Shown in pieces: positions 35,120 to 47,481 of a stretch of DNA of 64,000 bases. This DNA comes from Salticus scenicus (lineage: Eukaryota > Arthropoda > Arachnida > Araneae > Salticidae). The position numbers and the translations under genes were made by a program. How positions within the stretch are numbered: position 1 is the first letter of the stretch; every line of letters starts with the position of its first letter. The stretch covers positions 133,799,626 through 133,863,625 of the forward strand of contig OZ005655.1 of the NCBI GenBank assembly GCA_963930645.1. The letters are read 5' to 3'. The notes under the pieces were generated by a model. The model was not told the DNA's origin and searched no databases. It saw only the letters and a list, made by a program, of their open reading frames with translations.

Positions 35120-35285
35120 TTGACAAACCTCTCATTGCTTCCTAAGTGGCAGTCAAAAATCAAAGAAGTATCAGAAAAATCCGACTGAGCATTTGTTGCC
35201 GTTTGGAGAACTCCTAGGTCATCCCCAATTGACCTTTCAGCAGGACAACGCATCGATACATACTAGTTGTTTTTCTAAGGGATGA
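34187..35285 (+). mobile_element. Tc1/mariner-type transposon, 3' end missing
   Basis: Begins after TA (34185-34186) with CAGTGGGGCGCAAATTTTAT, a plausible terminal repeat, followed by about 310 bp of leader and a plus-strand transposase relic. I find no inverted match to this end downstream, and coding similarity stops near 35285, so the right part is lost or unrecognisable. A ~45-base poly-T (about 35072-35115) interrupts the gene. Confidence 0.75.
34499..35285 (+). pseudogene. Tc1/mariner-type transposase, truncated and disrupted
   Basis: ATG at 34499 opens MPKSRRFSPEDVTKVWKLKV, then a helix-turn-helix region with in-frame TAA near 34661. Readable pieces continue: SLADSLSLNQIQNRFGFLKK, IFSDEKK (first catalytic Asp), then in a shifted frame WNLDFPDAFSFCWRGLRTYP and SSFFV, followed by TAG where Trp is expected and GT. 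After the poly-T tract the next clear block is TFQQDNASIHTS (second Asp), ending in TGA at 35283-35285. The third catalytic residue and the C-terminus are absent. The order and spacing match Tc1-like proteins of about 340 residues. Confidence 0.82.
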
Positions 35286-37113
35286 CTTAAATTTCAGAAT
35301 ATTAGAGTACCATATAACAATATCATAGAATCTCACAATATGATAGTGATGAATCCTCGCACACGACGTCTGTAAGAATGAGAAGCATTTTGTATATATC
35401 TCTCTCTTTGCTTTCCGAAACCACATTGTTTGGTGAAAATTTGTTGTTTTGGCAAGTTCTCTCAAGTCTTACAGTTGTAATTTTATAACTGTCTTCCTCT
35501 CTTTCTGTACACACACACACACACAAATATCTATATCTATATATATATATATATAGAAAGAAAGAAAGAGAGATTTACCATCAAATAGATATTCGTCTTG
35601 GACATTTACCATCTATTCCTGAGGATTTCAGGAAGAATTCAGTTTATTGATAGAATAATGTATTTATGAGATATAAATATAAAACAGAATTAGAGATTAC
35701 CACATATTATTCTACTTTTAACTTTATTTTAATGATTTTTAACACTAGATAAAAATAAATACAAATTACTATTAATTTAAGTGCTTAGAGAATTTGAGTT
35801 TTAATGCGATCTTCTGAATGAAAAACATTTAAAAAATAATAATCAAGAAAAATGCGAAGAAAATATTATGAGTAATCTGAAAATTAAAAAATGGGGTGGG
35901 GGCATGCATTAAAAGTAATAAGAGATCAAAATTACACAATACAGCCTCTTTCATAAAACCTTCGGCTTTTAAGTTTAATACATCCATAATAGGAAGCGAA
36001 TTTTGTATTTAACGAAAATGAATATATATTCTTTTAAAGAAAGAAGATACACATTAAAGAAAGGAAATAACTTACACGATTCCTTAATAAGACTAGTGAT
36101 AAGTTAAGCATAATTTTTTTAAATTTCATTTGTGTAAAATTAATATATATATATATATATATATATTTATTTATTTATTTATAAATATTTTTGTTATTTA
36201 TTATTGCCTTTTAAATTTTTGCAATGAATTTAAATTTTGTGATATCTAAAACGGGAATGAAAAATCATGGAACTCACATAGATTATTAACAATTTCTAAC
36301 TGTATATTCTTGTTGCAATATTTAAAATCCAATGCACATTATTTACGTGATGAAAGGAGAGGCAGACATAATAACAGAAAAATAGATTAATTGAATTCCA
36401 AATCACTCTTAAACATTGCTTGGAAGCGTTATAAATGCTTAACACAAACAAGATGAAATTTAAGAAATTTCCTATTGTAGCCCATAGTGTATCTCAATAT
36501 TTTAGTGCAGCTCTGTACATCTTAACGCTTAACATACTACATTCAATAAAATATATTTCGTTTAGCATATAAATAATTAATGTCGATTTCCTTATGATTT
36601 TGTAGTAGAAAATTACTTAAATATGATTTATAAAAACGTATTTCATAAAACGTAATGAATTCGGATAATTGTTAGTGCCCGTGTGCAGACAATATTTGTG
36701 ATATTTCTACCATTTAAAACAAAAAACTTGCTATAATTAACTGGAAAAACATTTATTATTTTGAAGACATCCTGAAAATATTTATGGCGTACAGATGGAA
36801 ATCGCGGTATAGCGACAGAAAGCCAGTCAGACAAATTCAAATCATAATTACACTGGAACCTTGTCAGAAAGTGTTAAAACTCTTAATATGAACCTAAAAC
36901 ATATTGTAGCAATTTACAATTTTAAGCCTTAATGTTTTTGTGTGTCCTTATAAACCTCAATACTAATCATACTATATTATGTTAAAGACATTATATTTTA
37001 TATATAATAGATAAATATTAGTTTCATTACGATTGATTCAAAATAAAAGTATTAAAATAAGGGTTATAGCAATAACTTTCAACGAACTCAATGCTTTGAA
37101 ACTTTTTCGGATA
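35286..37113. other. A+T-rich sequence with microsatellites, no genes
   Basis: (CA)n at 35510-35525, (AT)n at about 35538-35555 and 36142-36167, a GAAA run and TTTA repeats. No gene or element end recognised. Confidence 0.55.
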
Positions 37114-37115
37114 TA

Positions 37116-37329
37116 CAGTCGTTAACAAAAGTGTCCGAACACTAGCAAAAATTCCTATGTAAAAAAAGTACACTTCATACGGTTTTGTTAAATAAATACT
37201 TGTCGAATCCTCTTCTTATTCAGTCTAAGAACATGATTCGATACGTTTTATTTAACAGAACCGTATGAAGTGTAATTTTTTTTTAAATAGGAATTTTTGC
37301 TAGTGTTCGGACACTTTTGTTACCGACTG
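37116..37329. mobile_element. Palindromic TA-flanked MITE, 214 bp
   Basis: TA at 37114-37115 and 37330-37331. The two halves are inverted copies for about 85 bp: CAGTCGTTAACAAAAGTGTC on the left, CAGTCGGTAACAAAAGTGTC on the right read inward, then CGAACACTAGCAAAAATTCC and CACTTCATACGGTT in both. About 45 bp in the middle is unpaired. TA duplication and a CAGT start fit a Tc1/mariner-derived MITE. Very few differences between arms suggest it is fairly young. Confidence 0.92.
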
Positions 37330-37331
37330 TA

Positions 37332-37859
37332 CCTGTATACAAAACATTGATGATACTTATTCCATTTTCAATAGGGAACATACCATAGAGAACTTAAATA
37401 TTATCTATAAATTTCAAGAAATTCTATGAATGTTTGCGAGAGTTAGAGCATGGAAAGAGGGACAGGTAGACAAACCGAAATAATGAATAATATTTAACTT
37501 TCTCAGAACGTGTTTAATAACAAAATAAATAAATAAATAAAACTTGTATCATAATATATATTTCTATGTATCTAATATTTATTTTCCTATATAGTGACTA
37601 ATATTTTTGCTATAAATGGACTATTTGTCGAATATTAATTCTTTTTGTTCATACAGTAATTCAATTACTGTATTAATACACTTTACTCTTTATTGTTAAA
37701 GAAATAAACTGAGATTATAAGGCTAATCTCATACAAATAATATTTTCTGTGTATCTTAATAATTTAATTTATTTCTTTTTGGCTTCTTATCACGTTTTTT
37801 AATAGGCATTTAATATTGAACGATAGTAATTAAAAGTAAAATACTGGTTAAATTTTCTT
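37332..37859. other. A+T-rich sequence, nothing recognised
   Basis: No gene or repeat recognised. Confidence 0.5.
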
Positions 37860-38040
37860 TAGTTCAACAAGGACGAATATTTATTTTATCAAACTTTTTG
37901 TTTGCGATTCCTTTGTGAATCAAATTTATTATTCTAAGTCTTTCTAGGGATAACATATATTAAATTAATGCAACTACTTTTTCGCGATAAAAAATCAATA
38001 ATACACACATTTGTCGTTTATTTCTTTCTTTTTATTTATA
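37860..38040 (+). repeat. Dispersed segment B, copy 2
   Basis: Shares with copies at 27300 and 45880 the blocks GACGAATATTTATTTTATCA, GCGATTCCTTTGTGAATCAA and TTTATTATTCTAAGTCTTTC. Confidence 0.5.
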
Positions 38041-38283
38041 TTTTGCATTATATTTTTCTATAACTTGTTTATTTATCTATTTTTGTCTCACTTTATTATA
38101 TATACTTATTTGTACTTGTATTAATATTTTATAAGTGCAAAATATTGCAAAAATAATAATATAAGTATATACATTATTCTTTTTAAGGCGACAGTGAGCT
38201 TTCAAAATGTCAAAATCTGGTATTTCAATTTTACTAAAATATGAAATTACATAACAATGGTAGCAATGAAATAAATATATACA

Positions 38284-38425
38284 TTTTTATATGCGTAAAA
38301 GCATGTATTGTGTGTATTGTGGTAAGTACAATGTGACATCTAGAAGCAGATTTAAATTAAACGGAATGAACGAAATGTATTATATGCATAAAAGCATGTT
38401 TTGTGTAGATTGTGGTATGCAAGTC
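38284..38425 (+). repeat. Direct duplication, 93-bp spacing
   Basis: ATGCGTAAAAGCATGTATTG at 38291 recurs as ATGCATAAAAGCATGTTTTG at 38384, both followed by a GTGT...ATTGTGGTA block. The repeat falls in one open frame (38291-38482) so that CVYCG and CVDCG appear as a pair, but this follows from the DNA duplication and no protein family is recognised. Confidence 0.65.
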
Positions 38426-38732
38426 ATTCATTATGCGTTTATCAGGGCTACTCAAAACTTCTGGATATATTGTAAATTGTAAATTGCTGGAAATGTAATT
38501 CATTTTGTGTTAGATGTTTTTATGTAAGACTAAATTTAAGTACATTGCTTATAGTACGTATTGTTTATAGACAATATCCAGGCTTATTCGAAATTGAGCT
38601 AAACTTTCTTTTCTATTGAATGTAACTCATGGAAGTTCTTTGATGCATTTTACCCTATCGACGAATATTGTTGAAAAAAAAAAACAGTTTTTCATACCCA
38701 TTCTGTAAACAAAGTATTTTTATTTGTTCTAA

Positions 38733-38785
38733 AACTTCCATTTTCATTTTCATTTTCATTTTTTTTTTTTGGGGGGGGGGGGGCG
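38733..38785. repeat. (TTTTCA)n, poly-T and poly-G tract
   Basis: Four TTTTCA-like repeats run into poly-T, then about 12 G. It is similar in style, though not in sequence, to the C13-A tract at 32.6 kb. Confidence 0.9.
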
Positions 38786-39599
38786 GTAATATCCCGTTTC
38801 GAGCTTCCCTGAATACGAAATTCCAACATTTAGCAGTTGATCTGTATGTATTATTAGCATGACGTAAAAACACATAACTGCAGAAAATACAAATTTGGTA
38901 TTTTGAAGGTTGTCACTTTAAATTTGAGGAAGATTGGCAAGTTTGAAAGCAGATTAATAACATCCTTGACTTTTCATTTAAAATAAATATATGCACTGCA
39001 ATTGTACGGGAAGTTGAGCAGGGCAGTAGCCCCTGACACAAAATTTCATGTCAAACGTTTTCCTAAACTTATTTTAAAAGTACATTGAAATTTTTTATCC
39101 TACCGTCTTAGAATCTTAGAATCTGAAGAAATAAAATAAAATCGGTCTTTATAGTATTAAAATGCAGGGTAAGAGAAAGTTGTGTGAGCGACACGGCAGA
39201 TTATTTTTAATTATATTTGTAAATTTTTTTGAAAATACATTGTCGCCAACTATATCCATTTAAAAAATTAATTTATACGTTTATAATATATTATTGTTAA
39301 TTTTGTTTGGGTCATGATGTTTAGTATATATTTAAAAGAGGCTTTTTAAAATAAATTTAAAACTTTTCGTCAACTGGCATATTTAAAATTGTTATCCACC
39401 AGGGAGTTGTTTATAGTAGCACCAAGATAGCTTTATTTATTTATTTTCAAATGTTTTTTTTTTAGCCTTCCTAAAAAATTATAAAGCAAAACATTAAAAT
39501 TTATTCATTGAATGAAAAATACTTTATCAAAATTAAGGACTTTGAGGACATTATAAAGTATACTTTTTGCTACATAACTATCTTAAAATTACACATTTA

Positions 39600-39645
<46 letters not shown>

Positions 39646-39958
39646 TTAGTATTAAGTACATTAAAATGTCTTGAAAGTTATTGAAAATTTATAAAATAAA
39701 TTTCAAAAATTTAATTTTTTACTATAGTAAAAACACTCCTTGCTAATATTTTTTTTAGCTTTTACTGTTGATTTTACATACTATAGTTTAAGTATATATG
39801 CAAAACATAGTTGGGTATTACTTTTAGAATTCACTGATAACTTAAATTATATACACAATATGTTTAAAATTTAATAATGTAACTATATTTTATTCATTGT
39901 CTTTCTAAAATTTGCGATATCAGAAAAATCGATTATTATCAATAATTACTTTATACAC
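38786..39958. other. A+T-rich sequence with (AT)n
   Basis: (AT)n at about 39604-39635. No gene recognised. Confidence 0.5.
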
Positions 39959-39960
39959 TA

Positions 39961-40163
39961 CATTGTTAAAAATAAATCCTACATTTCACCAAAAAAATGA
40001 TTTCAATTATTTGCAACCAATATTGGTGCAATGTTTCATCATTTTTTAATGCCATTGCAGTAATAAGCACCACCGAAATGGTGAAATATAGAACCAGGCT
40101 AATGGTTGTACCTAAAAAATGTTAATTGCGATACTTTTTTTTTGTGAAATGTTTTTAACAATG
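39961..40163. mobile_element. Short TA-flanked MITE, 203 bp
   Basis: TA at 39959-39960 and 40164-40165. Ends CATTGTTAAAAATAAATCCT (left) and CATTGTTAAAAACATTTCAC (right, inward); after a 9-base gap the left arm also reads CATTTCACC. The interior of about 120 bp is non-coding. Confidence 0.8.
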
Positions 40164-40165
40164 TA

Positions 40166-40234
40166 CAGATTTAAATATATTTTGTATTGAGTTTCATAAA
40201 TAGAACTTTTGCTTTTACTTTTTTTTCTCTATCC

Positions 40235-40280
<46 letters not shown>

Positions 40281-41639
40281 ACATTTAAAAATGAACTGCC
40301 TTAACGTGATTTAAAAAAAGCCCTCTTTTAAACATGGGAGACAAATGTAAAAAAAATAAAGAAATAACTAACAGACACTAATAAAACAAATTTTAAAATT
40401 GTTTAACAAGCGTATTTACCATCGTGCGAGATGATTTTTACGTTTTATTTTGAATTATGTGAAAATTTACTTACCCTTTTTGTTATTCATTGACTAGAAT
40501 ATTGTAATAATCAGAAAACTGTATAATAAAGCCAAGTCGTCATTTAAACCATAAATTACAAATTCCATTATGAGATTTATAATATATATATATCTTCAAG
40601 TTTAAATTTACGATAAAAGTTAATAAACGCTTTCAGCTAAGTAATGTATAAATAATTCAAAAGTATTTTCTCCATACATAATAAATATATTATTTAGAGA
40701 GTAACAGCTTTTACAGTATCTCTGTCAAATGCTTATATATTTATAAAATGTTTTTAATGCATATTTTGCTATTAATAAATTTTAAGGTTTTTATATGAAA
40801 AGGATTTGAAAGAACTTAATGCAAAGTAAAATATTATTTATTAATCACCACTAGGATTTCGAATATTAATAGAATTCAAATTCATTTTGCAAACAAATGT
40901 TTCAGGAAAATGTTTATAAGCAATATCGTATTGCTATATTTAATACATAAATATAAATAAAAAATACATTTTAGCAGTCCCATGGTATTGATACACTAGG
41001 AAAAAAATCTGTGAGTGACATCTAGAAACTAGATTGTAGCTCAGTAAAAATAGTTTCAAGTCATCCTTTAAGTTATAGTTTTCTTTGCTAGTGCTATATA
41101 TATAGTATATATATATATGTATATAATATAAATTAATTTTCATTCTTTTTGTATATTTACATTTTCTCTTTAGTTCCATATAATATTTGTAATTTGTTTA
41201 AATACAAATTAATAATACTATATACTTTTTTTAGTAATAAATGTTGGTTCCTATCATTTTGGAACCATCTATATACATTAAAAAAGTAAAACATTGCAAA
41301 AAATATAAACGAAACATAACATTTTATATTGTGCAATTTGTATAGTAGAAGTTTAAATATAATCATAATAATAAAATAACAATATGTTTCATTAGTTATC
41401 TTCTCACAGAAAGTATAATGTTCAATATATTTTACCGTAAAAATTTCTATTTGTAATTTAATCTTCATATAGTTAATATTTGAGAACTTTTGCAACAGGA
41501 TATTGAAAACAATATTAAAAATATAAAACAACATTTTAATTTAAAAGTTAAACAACCAAATTAATCACTTATTTAAACTGAAAGTAAAATATAGTTTCTG
41601 CGCAAACTATTTTCTAATACTGAATTAGTAAATGATTTC
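40166..41639. other. A+T-rich sequence with (AT)n and a weak segment A match
   Basis: (AT)n at about 40238-40276 and 41094-41121. Bases 40790-40900 (GAAAAGGATTTGAAAGAAC, TTATTAATCACCAC) resemble segment A. A 125-codon minus-strand frame (41157-41534) is Ile/Lys/Tyr/Phe-rich, as expected by chance in such A+T-rich DNA. Confidence 0.5.
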
Positions 41640-42060
41640 ATTAAAATATCAAAGTGACCTTTGTGACGTCATTGAAGCGAAATCAGTCTAATCGATCTGG
41701 ATTAAGTCCAAATTGTCAATAAAGCTTGTTTACACTAAATTCAAAGAAGGTTAAAAAAAAAAAAAAAATGCTATTTTGATTTATTAAGGTTAGGCTTTTA
41801 GATAAGGTTTTTACGAAATATAACAAATGATAAAACTAACCAGAGTTGTATTTTCTCCACTAAAAGGTTTAAAAAATGCAATTTGAAAATACATTTTTGT
41901 TCTATTTTTATATAGATACATTAAATGAATCTTATAAGAAAATAATACAAGAAAAAATATTTAACTTGTTTTTATAAAGATAGATTAAATGTAACTTAAA
42001 ATAAAATATTATGTTGTAAAAGTCAGTTTTTAAAAACAGTTAAACATATTCCTTGAATGT
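41640..42060 (+). repeat. Dispersed segment C, copy 1
   Basis: Similar to 56380-56720 in the same orientation. Landmarks are AAAATATCA, GTGACGTCATTGAAGCGA / GTAACGTCACTGAAATGA, AAATTGTCAAT / AAATGTCAATC and TTTTTATAAAGATAGATTAA / TTTTTATAAAGATAAATGAA. Confidence 0.6.
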
Positions 42061-45000
42061 ACATATTTTATGAGAGACTTATTATTTTATATTAAAAAAA
42101 TTGTTACGTTAAATTCATTTTCAATATTGTCCAATTAAGATTAAATAAACGCTATTTTTTTTAACGCATGAAATATTGTTGTCACACTGAGATTTTATTA
42201 AAATAAAGATTAAATGTTGATACAAATGTTTAACATTTAAAAATATATAGCAAAATCCATTCATTCATTGTTGTGATATTAGTAGGTATTACTGAAAAAC
42301 GTATAAAATTTAAATACGTTCCGTGTGGAGTATGATGCTTTCTTACACACCTCGTATCCAATTTTGCGTAACATTGTGGAGAAGCTGTCGAAGCAATTTT
42401 TTCACGGGCACCGATGAAGGTGTTTTATTTTTATAAAAAATTTGCGAAGTTTTAAACTGTCAAAATTATTTTAAGCGTTTTGAACGGAGATTTGATTTGA
42501 AGAACGTGCTAATTATTTATGATAAACACTCTGCTACAACAATTAATACAAATCATTGTCATTATTATTATTATTATTATTATTAATATTATTTCAGATG
42601 AACGCTCCACAATCCAGATTTAGGGTTAAATCATGATTATCTCAATAAAGTAGACAGATTAATTCAATTCATTTATTTTATTTTATTTATTTATTTGTTT
42701 TATTTATTTATCTATTTTTGCAGCTGAGAAATCAATGTGAAAGTTATGTTAAAATAACCTTAATCATCTGATACTTTTCTGTGTTTTTGAATTTTTCAGT
42801 TTTTCAATTTTAATACTATGAGTAAAATTGACTAAAATATGACGAAAACATATACATAAAGATTAAGTTCCTCAATTAACTTTTGTCTATAACTTTTATT
42901 AAAACCACAACTTCTTTTTATGACTAATATCTGAATCATTTTTAGAGTGTTACAGCCTTACAAACATTGATTGAAAAAAAATATTTATGCACAATATATT
43001 CCACATTTATTCTAATTTTCGTATATTTCTTCTTTTACCTTTTATTAGCCATATATGATAGTGTTATCATTGTTGTAAGCAGCTACCGATGATAAATTAA
43101 TAAGTATATTATATGTAAGAGTGAAAAACGCATTTGAACAAATTTTGAAAACAGTTTTATCTAAGCCTAATATACTTGACAATATTTAGTAATTGTTAAG
43201 TCAATTAAAAAAAAAAAAAAATAATTTATTTAAAAAATCAATGAAAAATGACCCAAATAGAAATTTATTTTTCTAATTGTAATTTAAACTATTATGCTTT
43301 TTTATTAAAATTGAACAAATCTATCATGTTAATTTTTTTTTAAACCTTTTTTAGAATAAAGATTATATAAATTAAAAATTTAATCTAATAAACAAAAAGT
43401 TTAAATGAAAAGAAGAAAGAAAAATCCTGCAAATCGAATAGAATATAAACACTTTCTAACTGTGCTATCATGTTACATTGAATAATTTTTAAATGTATTT
43501 TAATTGTGAACTGTTTACTTAAAATACGATTATTATTTTTATTTTTACTATGCAAATAGAAAAACTTTCAAGAATAGTTTTATGTAGCAACAACAATAAA
43601 AATCATACAAATGTTACTTTGGCATAGTCCTGTATAGTTAGCAAACGCAAATGGCCAAACAGACTACAAGCAAATCTCTACACGTTTTTTTAAACTAGAG
43701 TGCATAAAAAAGAAAAAAATGTTTCTTGTAGCTCTATTTCTAAAGATAAACTAATACGAGTTTTTTTTTTTTTTATAGTTATGAACATTGTTTAAAATTT
43801 GCAAACCCATTATACAATAAATTACAAAATCTTCATAACATTAAATAGAATCACTGAGAAATTTCCGTGCTTAAATCGCTATACCTGCAAATCTATAAAT
43901 TACGTTATTCACATTTAATGCTACGGGGAATGTTTTTGTGCATCTGAATATTGTATATAAGTCTGAATATGTTCTGTAAAATATATAGGTATAGAAATAG
44001 GCTTTAAAGCGACATCTGACAAACCATAATGCAATTCGTAATATACCATAAACAAAATAACTGCAGATTAAAAACAATTTTACTAAAATAGATGCCACAG
44101 GATATTTGATACACAGTTGATATCTGATAAATAATTATACAATTGAGAGTGATACGGCATGTACAAACAGATAGATTTATTAAGACTTGTCGGATAATGT
44201 ACTTGTATATTAATTTTGTTATATACAATATATTGACATTACAATACCTTTAGAACACACTTCTTTTAGATCAAAGTATTGCATTGGAAGTCGGATCAGC
44301 ATTTTTACCCATTGTGTTGATTAATTCAATGTTATTTCAACTAACAAATCTAATAATAAATTAACATTATAGTTACTAAGAAAAGCACAATACTGATACT
44401 ACGTAAAACATGTTTATCTTTGAAAAATACAATTTTTATTAAGTATGTAAAAAATAGAAAGCATAAGAAATTAAATGTAATGTAAACTTTCTAGATTGCT
44501 TGAGAATATGAATGTGCTTCACACCCTAAAGTAGATATTGGGTAAAACTGTTAACTATTGATTTTACAATTAATCTTATCCTACAAAACAATTCAATTAC
44601 CAATGAAGGACTTAGTAATTATTGAATGCCAATAAATTTATTTAAATCCTAGTTCATTACTACAGGATAAATTGTTCTTTCGTTAAGCAAAATTTAATAA
44701 AGCCCGCGCGCAGATATGTAATTCACCAGGGAAGAGAAAACACTAAGCCAATAAGCGTGTTTTCCCTGGAGGAAGATCACTGTGAAGTATTTCACTTAAT
44801 TTCAGTTTATGTTTTTTGTTTGCAATTAAGAAAAAGATACATTATGTATTTGTGAGTTTATTCAACTTAAATTTAGAGAAAAAATGTTGGTGTTTTACTT
44901 TGTCAATTCTTGAGGCATCCGCTGAAATATGGTGAAAATATGCAGCTAAAAAAACGATATAAAAATTATTATAAATTTAAATAATAAATACTTTATTATT

Positions 45001-45879
45001 TTAATAACAAAATAAATAATAATAAATTCAAGCTAAATAATTTAAAAATTAACATACTTTATGTATATTATTTAATTTTACCTGCACTGCATAATGGAAA
45101 ATTAAGAGTCACATATAAAAATTATTAAAAAAAAGTATAAATAAATGTCTATACGTACTTTGGTATAAGCAATGTGGAAATAAATTTAGATAAATAAATA
45201 TAAATTAATAGCGCGAACTTGAATAAGATTTACGAAAAGAAAGCTTATAAAACTAATGAAATTAAAATTTCGCACTGTAAGTCCATCTGTATTTATTTGG
45301 ATTTAGAAAGTAATCACAAAACAAAATATTCTTATTGCTACAATTTAAAATTTTGTTAACAAATATGATTTATATGTTGAGATATAACAAATTTAATGAA
45401 TAATATTAATAACAAAAGAATGTCATAACAAGATCGCACATTACGCACCGTAGACCCTTATGATTTTCTGTATCTTAACTTTTACTTCTGTATAACAAAT
45501 ATAAATTGCTTAACTTCATGACACTTGTTCACTATTTCTGCAACAAAAAGAATATTTTTGTAATATATTTCAGCTTGTTCAAACATTAATTCAAATATCT
45601 AACTATCCATTATTCGAAATCCGTAAACCTATAAATTATTTACATGAAATGACACCATGTACAGATTTATTTGTATATAAGTAATTTCATTTAGTTGTAT
45701 ATAAATTCAGTTTTATTTGTATATTTATTTGTATACTATACAGATTTAGTTGTATGAAAAATATTTATTTCTATATTAATAATTTAATATATATATATTG
45801 ATCTGAATTTTAATTTAATTTCTATTTTTCGTAGGTCGGAAGTACAATAAAGATAATAAACTATAATATTATAATATTT
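42061..45879. other. A+T-rich sequence, no genes recognised
   Basis: (TTA)n at about 42562-42590, TTTA-rich repeats at about 42670-42718, and a short imperfect hairpin CCAGGGAA...TTCCCTGG at about 44729-44779. Degenerate TTATTTGTATA repeats lie at 45665-45740. Nothing coding recognised. Confidence 0.5.
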
Positions 45880-46085
45880 CCTGTTATTTCAAGAAAGACA
45901 AATATTTATTTTAGAAGAGTATTTTCCTGCGATTTCCACTCGAATTTTTTTTTTTTTTTCAGACTCGCTAGAGACTTTATTATTTGAATCATGTCTTTTT
46001 TTTTTTTTTTCTTTCTATGAAAAATTTAATTACTAGTATTTTTTGTTCATTACTTTCTTTTATATGCATAAGAAGAAACTACTGG

Positions 46086-46122
<37 letters not shown>

Positions 46123-46125
46123 AGC
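45880..46125 (+). repeat. Dispersed segment B, copy 3, plus poly-T and poly-A tracts
   Basis: AAGAAAGACAAATATTTATT, CGATTTCCACTCGAA and TTTCAGACTCGCTAGAGAC match the other B copies. Poly-T runs (about 45945-45959 and 45994-46010) and a ~28-base poly-A (about 46092-46120) are inserted in or next to it. Confidence 0.5.
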
Positions 46126-46679
46126 GCCGGTGTTTGATGTATTTACACGTTAAAAGATCCCCTGAATACAATTTAATCCTAGTTTGTTGTGGCCACCACA
46201 TGACTTTCTTCTATATTTTCCTATACGAATTCTTTCAGTAAAAATAATTTATTAAAATTATTATTTAAAAAAATTATCTTCCATGATAATGCAGACGATA
46301 TCTATATCAGAGAAGTAGTATAACACTAAATATAAAAAAAAAAAGTCAATTTTATTCTCAATATTACATTATTTTTATTTTATTTTATTTTTATTTTTAT
46401 TTTTATTGAAAAAATCGATAAATTTATTTTAAATTATCGCAGATCGATAGTTCAAAAATTCGTTTTAAAGATATTGGTGAGCTCTTTTGAAAGATACTCT
46501 TCATGAAAATTTACTCCCCTCACTTCCCCCCTCAGAGAGGGGAGAGGCGAGGCTTCTACATACATATTTTTTTTCCCCAGTTCACTATCTTTATTACAAA
46601 TAATTCTTTTAAATTTCATAATGATTGTTAAAAAATAATTCTCTTATGCACATTTATACAAAGTTATGTACTAACCACC
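46126..46679. other. A+T-rich sequence, nothing recognised
   Basis: Includes TTTTA repeats (46375-46407) and a C/G-rich patch (46516-46553). No gene recognised. Confidence 0.5.
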
Positions 46680-46993
46680 ATGTTAAAAATATAGAGAAAG
46701 CGAAATGGCAACAAAAGCTGTAAGACAATTTTTACCAAAATTTTATAGGCATTAATTTATGTCAATGTGTAACTGCATACTAATTTGTAAGAAATTCTGT
46801 GCAGTAGTACCTGAGATACATTCGCCAGAATATTTTGTCCCCCCCACACACACAAACAGACAAACAGACATTTTCTAAAAAATGAACAAATCGTGTTCTA
46901 CAGCTCTCAAAACGTGTAAATCCATGAAAAATTCGAGGTCGAAAATTTTTACGAATCCAATACTTTCTTCTATTGAATATAGAAGAAAGTAAA
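46680..46993 (+). repeat. Repeat E, copy 1, with 3' terminal hairpin
   Basis: Shares with 56880-57477 the blocks TAGGCATTAATTTATGTCAA, a CACACA...CAGACAGACAT run, TCAAAACGTGTAAATCC and AAATTTTTACG. It ends in a hairpin of a perfect 13-bp stem (46961-46973 with 46979-46991, TACTTTCTTCTAT) and a 5-base loop. A short A/T tail follows. Class unknown. Confidence 0.75.
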
Positions 46994-47270
46994 AAAAATA
47001 TATATAATTACCGTTTAAGTAATTAAAATTTATAATTATTGAGATAGCTGTTTGTCTATATTTTATCGAATTTTTTTAGAATCTCCACCTGAGTAACTGT
47101 TTGATGTAATTGAATAAAATTTACATTGAGTTGGTACTTGACATAAATTGGTGCTGATAAAATTTTGGGACATATCGCTAAATAGGTGATGATTTTATTC
47201 TGAAACTTTCTCAATTAAAACGTGAGTGCTATATTTCATCTACTATATAGTGTAAATGCCCAGAACATGA
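46994..47270. other. A+T-rich sequence, nothing recognised
   Basis: No gene or repeat recognised. Confidence 0.5.
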
Positions 47271-47390
47271 TACAACCGCTGCCAATAAAGTTCGGTGAAT
47301 GAAGTCAGAACGGCTGATCTGGCAGCACTGGCAAAACAAAACGCTGCACCTGCGTAGCAGTAGGTGTTGACTATCTGCACCCACCGTTGT

Positions 47391-47396
47391 TCAGTT
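47391..47396 (+). promoter_or_regulatory. Possible transposase initiator (TCAGTT)
   Basis: TCAGTT matches the arthropod initiator consensus TCAGTY, lies between the left end and the reading frame, and is in the least A+T-rich part of the element. Six bases are weak evidence. Confidence 0.25.
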
Positions 47397-47481
47397 GAGC
47401 GTCGTTTGTGTTCCGTGTAAGACTTGCTTTACAAAGTACTTGTTTAGTGCGGTGATTCTTAACTGAGAACAGGAAAATTAA

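Noticed and set aside
41157..41534. 125-codon minus-strand frame
   Set aside because: Composition is Ile/Tyr/Lys/Phe-dominated, as expected by chance in A+T-rich DNA; no motif.
44729..44780. CCAGGGAA...TTCCCTGG hairpin considered as a regulatory or transposon end
   Set aside because: Arms are short and unequal (one has a 4-base insertion), with no flanking duplication.
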